A stretch of 64,000 bases of DNA from Agapanthus africanus (Eukaryota; Streptophyta; Magnoliopsida; Asparagales; Amaryllidaceae). Where the stretch lies: NCBI GenBank assembly GCA_030015575.1, contig CM057346.1:560858315-560922314 (forward strand), written 5' to 3'. Positions 45,342 through 55,341 of the stretch are shown here, piece by piece; position 1 is the first letter of the stretch, and each line of letters starts with the position of its first letter. Below the pieces are notes generated by a model that made no database searches, was not told the DNA's origin, and saw only the letters and a list, made by a program, of their open reading frames with translations. Position numbers and translations under genes: made by a program.

Positions 45342-46942
45342 ATGGCAAGCAACCATCCTGAAGATCCAGGTACCGGCCGCCGCCTCCCCCTCACCGAGGT
45401 CACGGATGAACCTCCTTCGGTGACTATCGTCAACGCCCTCGCCAGCCGAATAGACCGGCTACAGTCCCTCGTAGAGGCGCTCGTCTACGTCCAAACGGCC
45501 GGGCCTGGGCCCCAAATCGCCGCTCCTCCACCTCCAGAAGGCTCTGCCCTCATCAGCATGGCTGACCACCGGCAGGCTACGACTCCTGGCCATAGATCTC
45601 ACGGGCCGATACTTCCTGAGTCCCGCTGGGCGCCCCACGGCTCCACACCGAGGTCTGCCGACAGAGCGCTTCGCCTCGAGCCTCCGCGCGACCCTTACCC
45701 CCCTGAGGAGATGTCGGTCACCTCGCCTGTCCATAAGCATGATCGACACCCTTTCCCCCCACGGGGCCGCACAGAAGGGGATCGCCACGACTGCTCGAGA
45801 GCCACCTCGCCCGGGGATCTAAGGAACCTCATCGAGAGGAATCGGGGCCGCGCCCAGACGCAGATCTCCCGCAGCCGAGGCCATGGACCATAAGGCGTCG
45901 AATCCTCGGGGTACCACGGCCGACTCGACGCCCTCGAGAAGAAGTCGAGGGCATGCGCCGGGAAGATCACCTCTCTGGCGATGGGGCTAAGTACGCCACC
46001 GACTCGCTCACCAAGCCATTCACTGAGGGATTGCTCGCTGTCCACGTCTCCTCGCATAACAATCCCCCGAAGGTCTCTCTGTTCGACGGGAAAACTGACC
46101 CGAAAGACCATTTGGATGCTTTCACCGTGGGGATGAGCTTCCAGGACCATTCCGACGCCGCCCAGTGCAGGGACTTCCCATCCACCCTCATCCGCGCAGG
46201 TCGGGACTGGTTCTGAGGGCTCGAGCCTCGCTCAATCTCGACCTTCGACGAGCTGACTACTCAGTTCCTCGGCCACTTCGTTGGGAACCGTCGGCAGAAG
46301 CGCACGGTCGACTACCTCTTCACAATAAAGAGCGGAGACAAGAAGACGTTCAAGGCTTACATCACCCGCTTCTACAACGCCCTCCCCGAGGTCCCCGAGC
46401 ACCGGGACGAGACCGTCATCACGGCGCTCAGATCCGGCCTTAGGCATAAGGAGTGGTTGCGCTCCTTTGCGTCGGCACAGCCTAGGACCATGGCCGAGGT
46501 CAAGACGTGGACCGAGCGCGAGATTCAGCTGGAGTCCGAGGTGAATGCGAACCACCCCCGAGCAGAACGGTCCGACCAAAAGAAGAGGGCTCGGGAAGAG
46601 AGGCCGGAGCATCAGCAGCCCTATCATCCGAAATTCCAAGAGAACACCCCGCTCAACGTCTCCCTCGCAGTGTTACTTGAGGAGGCCCAAGGCGAGGGGT
46701 TCTTCAAGTTCCCCCCAATCCCGCGTCAGGCCTCGAAGCGAACCCGGGGCCCTTACAGCGCCTTCCACTGGACCCTGGGCCACGCCACGGAGGATTGCAA
46801 GCAACTCCGGGACTACATCGAGGAGCTCATCCGATCGGGGCACATCGCCGTCTACTTGAGGGACAAACTGCAGGCCGACCTCGAGCAGGAGCAGCATCCC
46901 CTACCCGCTGAGCTGACCGTCGGCCAAATCATGCTCGTTTAA
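45342..46942 (+). pseudogene. gag: gag of C, broken by one frame change and one stop
   Basis: The N-terminal part starts MASNHPEDPG at 45342 and stops at 45893. The Retrotrans_gag core continues in another frame: KVSLFDGKTDPKDHLDAF, then WF and an in-frame TGA at 46214, then FDELTTQFLGHF and TFKAYITRFYNAL. The C-terminal block AFHWTLGHATEDCKQLRDYI with EELIRSGHI (46760-46850) is characteristic of Tat gag. Stop TAA at 46942. Most of the core is readable, so decay is recent or mild. Confidence 0.85.
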
Positions 46943-47341
46943 TCAGATGACCCGTCCGGCGCTCAGGTAGCCCCGTACTCGGTGCCGAGCACGGAGGCCA
47001 CCAAGCCCCCGGGGAGCTCGGGCTGCGCTAGTAAGGTCATCTATTAACATGTACGTTTCTGTTAAAGCAATGTAAACTCTTCCTACGGTCTGTTGTTAAT
47101 TTAATAAAGATCAATGGAACGTTGCAAAAAAGAAGGAAATATCTCATTTATTCAAAAAAGGTATTATGGGCTCCTCATCCATATATATAAAAAGAAAAAG
47201 AAAATTACAATAGCGGGGGAAGGGGGTGCAGTGAGCACTGCTCATGATACTCGGTAAAGATCTCCGCCAGCCGAGGCCATGCGAGATCCAACCTCTGCCC
47301 TCGGTTCCCCCGTGTGCGTTGACCCTAAGCCTCAGCTCGTA
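46943..47341. terminator. Convergent polyadenylation zone of C
   Basis: AATAAA on plus at 47103-47108 serves the gag side. AATAAA on minus at 47152-47147 lies about 190 bp past the stop of the small antisense ORF. No other gene is seen in the interval. Confidence 0.5.
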
Positions 47342-47656
47342 TCACTCGCGGACGAGCGCTTCTGAGCGAGCCAGCCGGCTCGCGGAGATCAGGCCGAAGT
47401 GCCTCAGAGACCGCAGCTTGCCCACGGCCTCGTCATAGAGCTGCTCGGACAAGGGGTTGTAAAGCCCCGGCGACGCCCTCCAGATGGAGTACATCAGCAG
47501 CTGCAGCAGGGAGGAGCGTCGAGGGAGCAGCTGACCGAAGTGGTCCTCGATTCCCCCATAGACCAACTGCACCGTGTCCTCGGCGCAGTTCTGGTCATAA
47601 AGGTATACGTCTTCGAAATGGATGATGTCGGGGATGGTAAATGGGAAGTCTTGCAT
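47342..47656 (-). CDS. Small antisense ORF of C (104 aa), unknown function
   Basis: Intact minus frame from ATG 47656 (MQDFPFTIPDIIHFEDVYLY) to a stop at 47342. An in-frame ATG at 47728 exists, but the TATA box CTATATAAGG (47713-47704 on minus) lies inside that longer form, so the inner start is preferred. The protein has no signal peptide or obvious membrane segment and is rich in Leu, Arg and Ser. IIHFEDV and SIWRASPGL match motifs in the two decayed antisense ORFs of element I, defining a small protein family. It is the only intact member here. An AATAAA on minus lies downstream. Possibly a regulatory or accessory protein; function unknown. Confidence 0.6.
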   Translation of the reverse strand: MQDFPFTIPDIIHFEDVYLYDQNCAEDTVQLVYGGIEDHFGQLLPRRSSLLQLLMYSIWRASPGLYNPLSEQLYDEAVGKLRSLRHFGLISASRLARSEALVRE

Positions 47657-47703
47657 TCTCAATGATCCGTTTATGAAGGAAGGAAGGAACAGTGCTCCTT
47701 CAT

Positions 47704-47713
47704 CCTTATATAG
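47704..47713 (-). promoter_or_regulatory. TATA box of the small antisense ORF
   Basis: CTATATAAGG on minus, about 50 bp before ATG 47656. Supports independent transcription from inside the element. Confidence 0.6.
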
Positions 47714-47924
47714 CCCACTGCGCCCCAACGGAGCTCAACAGTCGCCTGCTTTCACCCAAAAAGTCGCTGCCACGCGGCGATCATCGAGCCTTCTCTGGCG
47801 GAATCGAAACGACGCGACCCTGGCGCTTCGCCCCCCTCCACATTCAATACACATGCTACGCGCAAGGTCGCCGCGACCGTTCCTGTTCCCCATACCTACA
47901 ACTGGATGGTCGGGCTAAACCTCA

Positions 47925-49090
47925 TGAAGAATTAGCCGAGCAGCTACCCTGCTCGGCTATACCTGGCCGGTAGCTTCCCTACTCGCAACGCCAGGGATCA
48001 AAGCCCTCGTCAAGAGGCAACCGCGCAGCTTCACTGACCGGTTATCCTTACCAGGCCTCCTACGGCCCCTCCAATGCTAAGGATCCAAGTCCTCCCTAGA
48101 GGAAGCTTAGCAGCTACCCTGCTCAGCTATCCCTGGCCGGTAGCTTTCTTACTCGCAATGCCAGGGATCAAAGTCCTCTCCAAGAGGCAGCCGCGCAGCT
48201 TCACTGCCCGGTTATCCTTAGCAGGCCTCCCACGGCCCCTCCAACGCTAAAGATCCAAGTCCTCCTTAGAGGCAGCTCAGTAGCTACCATGCTCGGCTAT
48301 CCCCGGCTGGTAGCATCCTACCACGACCAACAGGGATCAAAAGCCCTCCCTGAGGCAGTCGAACCCGAGGATCCCTCGCTCGGCTATCCTTCAGGACAAA
48401 AGCCCTTGCCAAGAGGCACCGGGCAGTAACCCTGCCCGGCCAAGAGTCCTTGGTAGGCTTCTTACAGCCCCTCCCGCGCTAAGGACCAAAGTCCTCCCAG
48501 AGGCAGTCGAGTCCTTGCTCGGCTATCCCCGGCTGGTAGCTTCCTACCACAACCGACAGGGATCAAAGTCCTCGCCAAGATGCACTGGGCAGTAACCCTG
48601 CTTGGTCCCCGTCCTGAAGGATCAAAGCCCTTGCAAGAGGCAACCGAGCAACTACCCTGCTCGGTCATCTCCGACTGGTAGCTCCCTACCCATGACGCCA
48701 GGAACCGAAGCCCTCATAAGAGGCACCCGAGTGGCTACCTCGCTCATTCATCCCAGGCTGGTAGTTGCCTACCCACGAATCCAGAGATCAAAGCCCTCGC
48801 CAAGAGGCAACCGCGCAGCTTCACTGCCCGGTCATCCTTAGTGGGCTTCTTACAGCCCCTCCAGCGCTAAGGATCGAAGCCCTCGCAAGAGGCAACCGAG
48901 CAGCTACCCTGCTCAGTCATCTCCGGCTGGTAGCTCTCTACCCATGACGCCAGAGAACAAAGCCCCTGCCAAGAGGCAACCACGCAGCTTCACTGCCTGG
49001 TCATCCTTAGTAGGCTTCTTACAGCCCCAAAGCTAAGGACCCAAAGTCCTCCCAGTGCCAGTCGAGCCCGACCCTCGCTCGACCAGCCCC
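47925..49090. repeat. Tandem array of about 175 bp units in C
   Basis: GCAGCTACCCTGCTCGGCTAT, CCGGTAGCTTCC, CAGGGATCAAAGCCCTC, AAGAGGCAACCGCGCAGC and CCTTAGCAGGCCTCC recur in order, with strong copies starting near 47938, 48108 and 48286 and shorter, shuffled copies to 49090. GC-rich; any open frames are by-products of the repeat. Confidence 0.8.
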
Positions 49091-49466
49091 AGCTAGGGGT
49101 TGCTGCTCGCAACGCCAGAAGCGAAAGGCCGGCTCCAAGGGACAACCGAGCAGCTTCACATTCATGCTCGGCACAAATACGACGGACAACCCTCTGCCCG
49201 TCACATGCAAAGAATCCGAAGCCTCAATAAGGGGCATCAGGTCCATCCGAGTCTGAGCGATCCCCCCTCGACTTCGGGGCCATAGAGACGCCTCCTTCTC
49301 GGCGGCGCTTGGCGCGCTTGGCAAGCGATCAAAATCAACTCGACGAATGATCCCTAGACAGATGGCTGACCTGACATGGAAGCCCAACAGTGCAAGCAGA
49401 GATATTTTACAAGCATTCTTCATGAACAAAAGACAAAGTGCAAACCGATGAAACCAAAGAAAAAGT

Positions 49467-49472
49467 TTTATT
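49467..49472 (-). terminator. Polyadenylation signal of the large antisense gene
   Basis: AATAAA on minus, about 115 bp past the stop at 49588. Confidence 0.5.
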
Positions 49473-50196
49473 GCTAAAAGGAAAAGTCTTTACAAAGGGT
49501 ATTTTGGACTCCCCAGCCTTACAAAATGCCCAGAGACTTACAAAATTTCAGAAGCAAAAAAATAAAAGGAGGAGGAAGATGGGGGCTTTAGGCCTCGGGG
49601 CCAGGAGCGACCTCGGGGCCCTCGACATCCATCACGAGACGAGCTGGGTCCTCGGCGACTTCCTTGCCAAGAATTTCCTGCCCTTGCTTATCGGCATCCA
49701 CGAGGGGGTATTCGGCCCGGAGCTTTTCGTCGGCGAACCCCGGCATCCGGGCCTTAACGGCGTCGAGGGCCTCGTTCCAGATGAGGATCGTAGCAACGGC
49801 CGGGTCATCATAGAAGTCCTTCGACTTCTTGTAGCCTGCCACCGCCTTCGCCGTCGAGAGGTCGGCCAACTTCGCCGCTCTCAGGTCGGCCGACTTCGCC
49901 GACTCGGCCGCCGCCCCCAGCTCCTTCCGGAAGGTTTTCACCGTCTTCTTCAGGTTGCCGGCGAGCACCTGAGCGTCCTCGAGCTTAGCCTCGGCAGCCA
50001 CGGTGGCCCCGCGGTACCGGGTGACCTCCCGCTTCCTAGCTTCCACCTCGCCCTCCAGGGCGGTGACTCTCGCCATCATCGCCTCCAGCTCCCGCTTGGA
50101 GCTCTCTTCCAGTGAGGCGAGCTGGCCTGCGGCCTTCATCGCCGGGGCTATCACTTCGGCCTCCATGCGTAAGGCGAGGGTAACGTGCTGGAGAAC

Positions 50197-50265
50197 CTGA
50201 AAGATAGGAAATAGGTCAGAAAGACGAAGGAGGCACCGAATCTCACCAAGAAACCAAACACTCAC
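50197..50265 (-). other. Intron 2 of the antisense gene
   Basis: Donor CAG/GTGAGT at 50265, acceptor CTTTCAG/G at 50197, 69 nt. Length is a multiple of three without a stop, so retention would keep the frame. Confidence 0.65.
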
Positions 50266-50649
50266 CTGCACGGACTCCTGGGCGATGGACGCCAGCTGAG
50301 CCCTGAAAGTCCCCCTACCCCCGGCCGATGTCTCTATTTCATGCAGCAGGCTATTCGCGACGGAAAGCCCCGAAGGCACTATGAACTGGAGGCCCCCTTC
50401 CTCCACCATGATCTGAAGGAGAGCCGATTTACTCCTCCGAGGCCGGGTCCTCTAGAATCCATGCCCGCTTCTGGCCCGACACTTTGGTAGGCCCCAGGGC
50501 GGGATCCACCCCCGAACGCTCACGGGACGCGACCACCGGAGGAGAAGGAGCCGGGGCAGGCTTTGAGCGAGAAGAGCTGGCGCCCCTAGCCTTCGCGACC
50601 TTCCTCAGCTGGCGCATGGAAGATCGGAGCGAGTCCATATCCATGGGTC

Positions 50650-50721
50650 CTGCACAAAACTGAATGTAAGGAAGTCATCGACACAAGCAATATACAAGCC
50701 AAAAAGCAAAACTAAACTTAC
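50650..50721 (-). other. Intron 1 of the antisense gene
   Basis: Donor TTCG/GTAAGT at 50721, acceptor TTGTGCAG/G at 50650, 72 nt. Removal joins VEFFG in frame to PMDMDSLRSSM. Confidence 0.7.
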
Positions 50722-51639
50722 CGAAGAACTCAACGGGGCTGAGTCAGGCCCAATTCAGGACCCTCTCAGACAGCAGCATGTCGAAACGGAGGATGGGCTC
50801 CCATGACGCCACTCTCACCGCGACGGGGTCACTGGACTGGTTCCCCGGCAAGCATTTCTCCCTCAACCACTTTGTAGGCACGGGCCAGTCCTCGCCCTCG
50901 GGAAGGGAAACGAAGAAGAACTTCTTCTTCCAGTCATGAATAGAAGAAGGCAGGGCCACAACCCCTATCCCGGCGGCACCCCCTGTCGCTTTTTGAAAGA
51001 GAGGTAGACCCATCTCGGGTCGCCCGCTCAACCACCAGGGTGATTTTTGAAGACGAGGGAAGAATTAAGGAGGGAGAGGCTAAAGGGAATCGCCTGTAAC
51101 TTCAGGCGGATCAGGAACCCGAGGAGAATCCTCCACGAGTTCGGCACTAGCTGGCCAGGGGCTAACCCGAAAAAGTTCAACGCTTCGACGATCTTGGGAG
51201 AGAAGGGCAGGCGCATTCCACCCCAGAAAGCTTCCAAATACAGAACGATCTCCCTACCCTATACTTGGTCTGCCCTCTCTCCCTCCTTGGCCAAACGAAG
51301 CGTGTAACATGAAGGGATGTGGAAGCGAGCCCGAGCATTGGCGAGCTTGTCCTCATGCCTCACCCAACACGAGGCGCCGGGGGCAGCATCTCCCGGAGGG
51401 CTGCCCCCGCTGCACGACCTCAGGGAGAGGATTCGACCCCTACTCCCCGAGAGGACTCGGGCTCAACTAAAGGGTCCCTAGAACCTACTCCCACGACACC
51501 TACTGACTCTACAAAGGAAGACATCTAACCTTGAGAAGAAGGGTCCTCGGGAAACGAAAGCGGAAGAAAGAAGACGAGCACCGAGCAACCAGGACTTGGA
51601 ACAGGGAAATATGAAGGAGTAGGGGACCTGGAACGGGCC

Positions 51640-51656
51640 CCACCCCTATTTATCAC
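51640..51656 (-). promoter_or_regulatory. Possible TATA region of the antisense gene
   Basis: The minus strand reads GGTGATAAATAGGGG about 125 bp upstream of ATG 51524, one base off a TATAAATAG box. Confidence 0.35.
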
Positions 51657-52006
51657 CATGAGCGACCTCATCCAACGACGCCTTTCATCTCCCGCCAAAA
51701 CACCTCCTCGTATCCAACGGCTCCGATTGTTCCACTTGTCGTTCCCACACTGGACCGCGCCCCTGCAGGTGTCGCGGGTCTGCACACGTCGCGTCGGCCA
51801 ACCGACGCTTGACACGTGGATCGTCGCTTCAATGGTAGGATGCACGAACCGGCGCACCTTCCTTAAATGCAGAGATCTCGCCCTGATTCGCTGACAGGAA
51901 AGACAGCTGACAGCCCGGGGATGCGTCCCGACGAAACCTTAGGAGGGAACTCTCCCCGGACGGCCCGGCAGTCCACTCCTGACCCGACCAGCTAGCTAGT
52001 CGGGAC

Positions 52007-52018
52007 AAGAGTGGGGGG
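52007..52018 (+). promoter_or_regulatory. Polypurine tract of C
   Basis: AAGAGTGGGGGG directly before the 3' LTR start. Confidence 0.75.
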
Positions 52019-52019
52019 C

Positions 52020-52756
52020 TGATGATGATGCTCAATATTGGCGATCCCCAAGATCAGGACACGTGGCAGATGGCGTGTCCCAGAACTCAGAAGAAAGGTC
52101 CCATAGGGACCGACTAGGCCACCCCTGTACCCGACCTGCAAGCGCGAGCTGGCCCTCTTCGGGGCCCTATGCAAATGGGCCTCCTCGGCCCCTCAGCTCG
52201 CCCCGAACTGCCACAAGACCAAGACTCATCGGCCTTCTCGCTCACCCCCCAGCTCCCCAGCCGAGGACGTCTTCCTCGGTCCTCCGATCAACTCCACCGC
52301 TCACAGGCATAACCGCCACTCCGCAAATCTCGCCATATGCAGATTCTCCGCCAGCAACATCCCACGTTCTACGCCATCACGATCCCCATTAATGGGCGAT
52401 CCACTCTCTACGCGGGCGTGACGTCAGGAACATAACTGCCAGCGAGATTCTCGCGCCTGCTGCTGCGTGCTACCACCGCTATATAAACCCCCATCACAGA
52501 GGGGTCAAGTAAGCTATTTCTACTCCACTTAGCCGTTACTCTGCTCGGATCTAGTGCTAACTTGATCGTCGGAGGGTCCTCGATGGTACCAAACTACCCC
52601 GGGACTTCTTTGCAGGTACTCGGCGCTAAACTCCTCAAACCATCAATCTCCTCAAAACCTATTGAGACCCACACGCAACAGGAGATTACCTTCTAAATCT
52701 ACCGGGAGATCGACGGAAGACATCATCTAAGGGAGACCCGGAAAGGACCTCCATCA
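52020..52756 (+). repeat. 3' LTR of C
   Basis: Starts TGATGATGATGCTC, ends CCATCA, followed by TSD GTACA. Close match to 44548-45276. Confidence 0.9.
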
Positions 52757-53004
52757 GTACACCATACCCACTTTCTAGGCAAAGGAAACCCCGGTTTTAG
52801 ACTATTAGAGTCTAGTGGCAAAGCATCAAACAAAAGTTTCCAAGGAAAAAAAAGGCAAATTTTCTTTGGGATTTGTTTGTTGAGGAGGAATTTTGAGCAA
52901 TGCATTATAGTATTAGAAGTTCTGATCAAATTCCAAGCTAATATTAAAGCAAAGAGATCACTTAAGGTAGGTTTCCAAATCAATGTATCTCAGGGGACGA
53001 ATAC
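52757..53004 (-). pseudogene. LINE zf-RVT fragment (segment 2)
   Basis: The minus frame reads DTLIWKPTLSDLFALILAW, then KKICLFFPWKLLFDALPLDS. This is the zf-RVT block of plant LINEs (W....IP.KI..F.WKL....LP....L). Upstream it joins 58797-60131 across element D; downstream it joins 44547 across element C. Confidence 0.82.
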
Positions 53005-53124
53005 TGTAACGACCCTAAATTTCGTATACCATTCCTTTTGCTTTAGCTCATAAAAGAGGATGTATACTGTTCTCGTATCGAATTATAAGTTATTCTTAAT
53101 AAATACTATGTAAGAATCTCCTTA

Positions 53125-53180
53125 TAGCTCATTGGTTGAGACTTTTCGCTGCTATCCCATAGCCCGGGCGTTCGAATCCC
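53125..53180 (+). ncRNA. tRNA-like A/B-box module in LTR D
   Basis: A box TAGCTCATTGG (53125-53135) and B box GTTCGAATCCC (53170-53180) are 45 bp apart start to start, as in tRNA genes. A short D-arm (CTC/GAG) can form, but acceptor and T stems do not, so it is not a functional tRNA gene. It lies 120 bp into the LTR, matching the position in LTR E. Confidence 0.6.
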
Positions 53181-54999
53181 ATCAGCCCCAATGTTTTTAT
53201 TATTTTTCTTTTCGACGTTTTGGAAGCTCAAGAATTTTCATGAGCTTTATACAGGTTTACGTACCAAATGTTGCAATAGAAATAAACTATATAAATAAGA
53301 TGTTTACACTAATTTAAAACCCTAGCACGATTGGACGAAGTGGGGTGGCCAATTTTGCCAAACTGGCGGCCAAGTTGAGACCATTTTGGTCCATGCTCCG
53401 CCCGTGCACCCTTTCAGCTCCCTACTATCCATTTTAATACTTTAAAACTTCTGCAATTAAACAGAGAACAGGAAAACCCTTCACCTATCCCATTTATACC
53501 CTTTTTAATTCAATTTTTTTAATTCTCTTCTTAACACACCTTAATCCCTATCTCCCCTATAAATACCTAGTCCATTCCCTTAGTTCTCCTCCTAAGTTAT
53601 TATGAAAATACCACCCCAAAATCTTATCTCTCTTGTCACACTCTAGCCAAGGAAATCAAGCACTCAAGTCCAAACTCGTTCGTCCGCATCGTAGGTCTCG
53701 GTTTTTCAAACCAAGGCTATTTCTAATCTATTCCTCGCTCGTACGGGTACGAGCAGTTCGAGCAAGCCCCTCTTGATTTTCTCTCTTGATTTCTCATCTC
53801 CTTCTTCTTCTCTCCTTGAATACGATCTTACATGTCATCGAATCATTTTAAGCCCATCTATGTCAAATATATATCATACTAGCATTCTTCTTTACAACAT
53901 AAAATTTTGATAATTAAACCATCCCTAATTCTAGTTGTCACATATCAAGAATTACCATAACTTGTAATCTATCACTTTTTAGAAGTGTATTCATAAAAAG
54001 GTCTTAGTATATATATACACAATTATTGTTCATGTACTACTAAATTTCTTTATATTTGACATGAGTTTTGTTAAACAAAATTTTAGATGATATGTAATCT
54101 AGATCATGCACGGGGTAAGGACCTACCCTACACGCGCACATATGAAAACATAGCTCAATTAAATATTGTCACAAAAAATCCGAAGTTACACTAAAATACC
54201 ATCAAGTTAAAATACGAAATTAACCCCAATTTTTTATCCTTTACAAATACGCTTCTACAACCCCCGTTAGGGGACCTGTTTATGGATGGTGTGGATTATC
54301 GCATATTCTGGGAATAGTAAAGTGAGATGCAAAACTCCTTGCGAAGAATTCGGTTTCGAAAGGAATAAAATACGGTTTTAAAGAAAATATGAATTTTAAA
54401 AAAACAAAGTTAAACAAATTTAAAATAACTTAATTCATATATTTGTATTTTTCCAAAGAAAAACAAAGTTGTGAAAATTAGATTTTTCTAAAATAAAAAG
54501 ATTAAAGATTTTAAGAAAATACCCTTAAACTTCCAAAAGATGGATTTTTCATTAAAATACCATAAACTTTTAAAAGGTAGGTTTTGACACTAAAATATCA
54601 CAAAATATAAAATACTTTTTATAAAAAATCTTGACTTTCTAATTAACATGTTTTTATCAAAAACGCCCTCAAGATTTATTTTAAAAATTAATTTTTTTAC
54701 ATAAACGCCATCGAGAAATGCAAACATGTAAATACATATAATAAACAACTTGATAAATATTTAAGAACTTTATATTAATAATGGGTTAAGTGGTACCAAT
54801 TCTCTAGGCCTCAGGGAGCCGGATAAAATGGGTGCTTACCTATCTAGTTTTGATAAAACTGCAAATCAAAGGAATTATCGTTGGAAATCGCCTTTGAAAA
54901 AACCACAAATCCTACTGCCCATGTACAGTGGTTACCCGATTATTCCCAAACTTAAGAATTTCAAAAAATAAATCTTTTTAATAAGATATGTTTAGAACA

Positions 55000-55195
55000 T
55001 GAACTCGAATTCAAACTTGACTTGAATTCCAATCTAACTTGAACTCGAACTCAAATACAAACTCGAACTCCACTTGAACTTGAACACTTGACTTGACTTG
55101 ATCCGAACTATGAGTATGACTTGAACTTGAACTTGGCATGAATACTTGAATACAACTTGAATCCGAACTTGTACTTTTTATATTCTTAGATTCGG
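55000..55195. repeat. Degenerate AACTTGA/AACTCGA repeat in D
   Basis: Short direct repeats of ACTTGAACT and ACTCGAACT fill this stretch. An opposite-strand counterpart lies in E near 56110-56280. Confidence 0.7.
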
Positions 55196-55336
55196 TCAAG
55201 ACCTGTAAACTTGATCCAGGCGATAAAATACGCGGAGATAAGGGGTGGGTTGGTAAGGAACGTATGTCATGATATGAGAGGTCACTTTAAACGACACCTC
55301 TTGAATATACTTTTGCCGTTGTTCTGTGGCGTTTAA

Positions 55337-55341
55337 CAGAG
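55337..55341. repeat. Target-site duplication of E (left)
   Basis: CAGAG before TGTCACGTCCC, repeated at 58168-58172. Confidence 0.85.

Larger units (their letters stand above)
49588..51524 (-). pseudogene. Transposase_28-like antisense gene of C, three exons, broken
   Basis: The minus strand starts at ATG 51524 (MSSFVESVGVV). It then reads, in other frames, RARFHIPSCYTLRLAKEGER, MRLPFSPKIVEALNFFGLAP, GQLVPNSWRILLGF and HDWKKKFFFVSLPEG, the block order of the plant Transposase_28 (putative gypsy-type transposon) family. Intron 1 is 50721-50650 (GTAAGT..GTGCAG) and intron 2 is 50265-50197 (GTGAGT..TTTCAG). The last exon (to 49588) encodes a long coiled coil of Ala/Glu/Lys heptads (LEESSKRELEAMMARVTALE). 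Damage: a stop near 51422, frame change before 51350, stop near 51258, stop near 50744 and a frame change near 50430. Splice signals on minus show it evolved as an antisense gene. Confidence 0.72.
44548..52756 (+). mobile_element. Tat-lineage Ty3/gypsy element C, gag-only with antisense genes
   Basis: 8.2 kb with LTRs 44548-45276 (729 bp) and 52020-52756 (737 bp), a TGGCGCCGTCTGTGGGA primer-type site and a polypurine tract. Plus strand: a broken gag. Minus strand: a 104-codon ORF and a larger intron-containing gene resembling the Transposase_28 (putative gypsy-type transposon) family. No protease, RT, RNase H or integrase is seen, so it depends on other elements. Tat lineage is inferred from the gag C-terminal block and the antisense genes; antisense ORFs are described for this lineage. 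Confidence 0.85.

Noticed and set aside
45459-45788. Minus-strand frame opposite gag of C
   Set aside because: Shadow of GC-rich gag coding sequence; no motif and no promoter or splice signal.
49438-50115. 225-codon plus frame opposite the coiled-coil exon of C
   Set aside because: The minus frame has heptads, introns and a polyadenylation signal; the plus frame is its mirror in GC-rich codons.
53118-53190. Functional tRNA gene in LTR D
   Set aside because: A and B boxes are present, but acceptor and T stems do not pair; kept only as a tRNA-like module.
55011-55199. Glu/Phe-rich frame in LTR D
   Set aside because: Translation of an AACTTGA/AACTCGA simple repeat.
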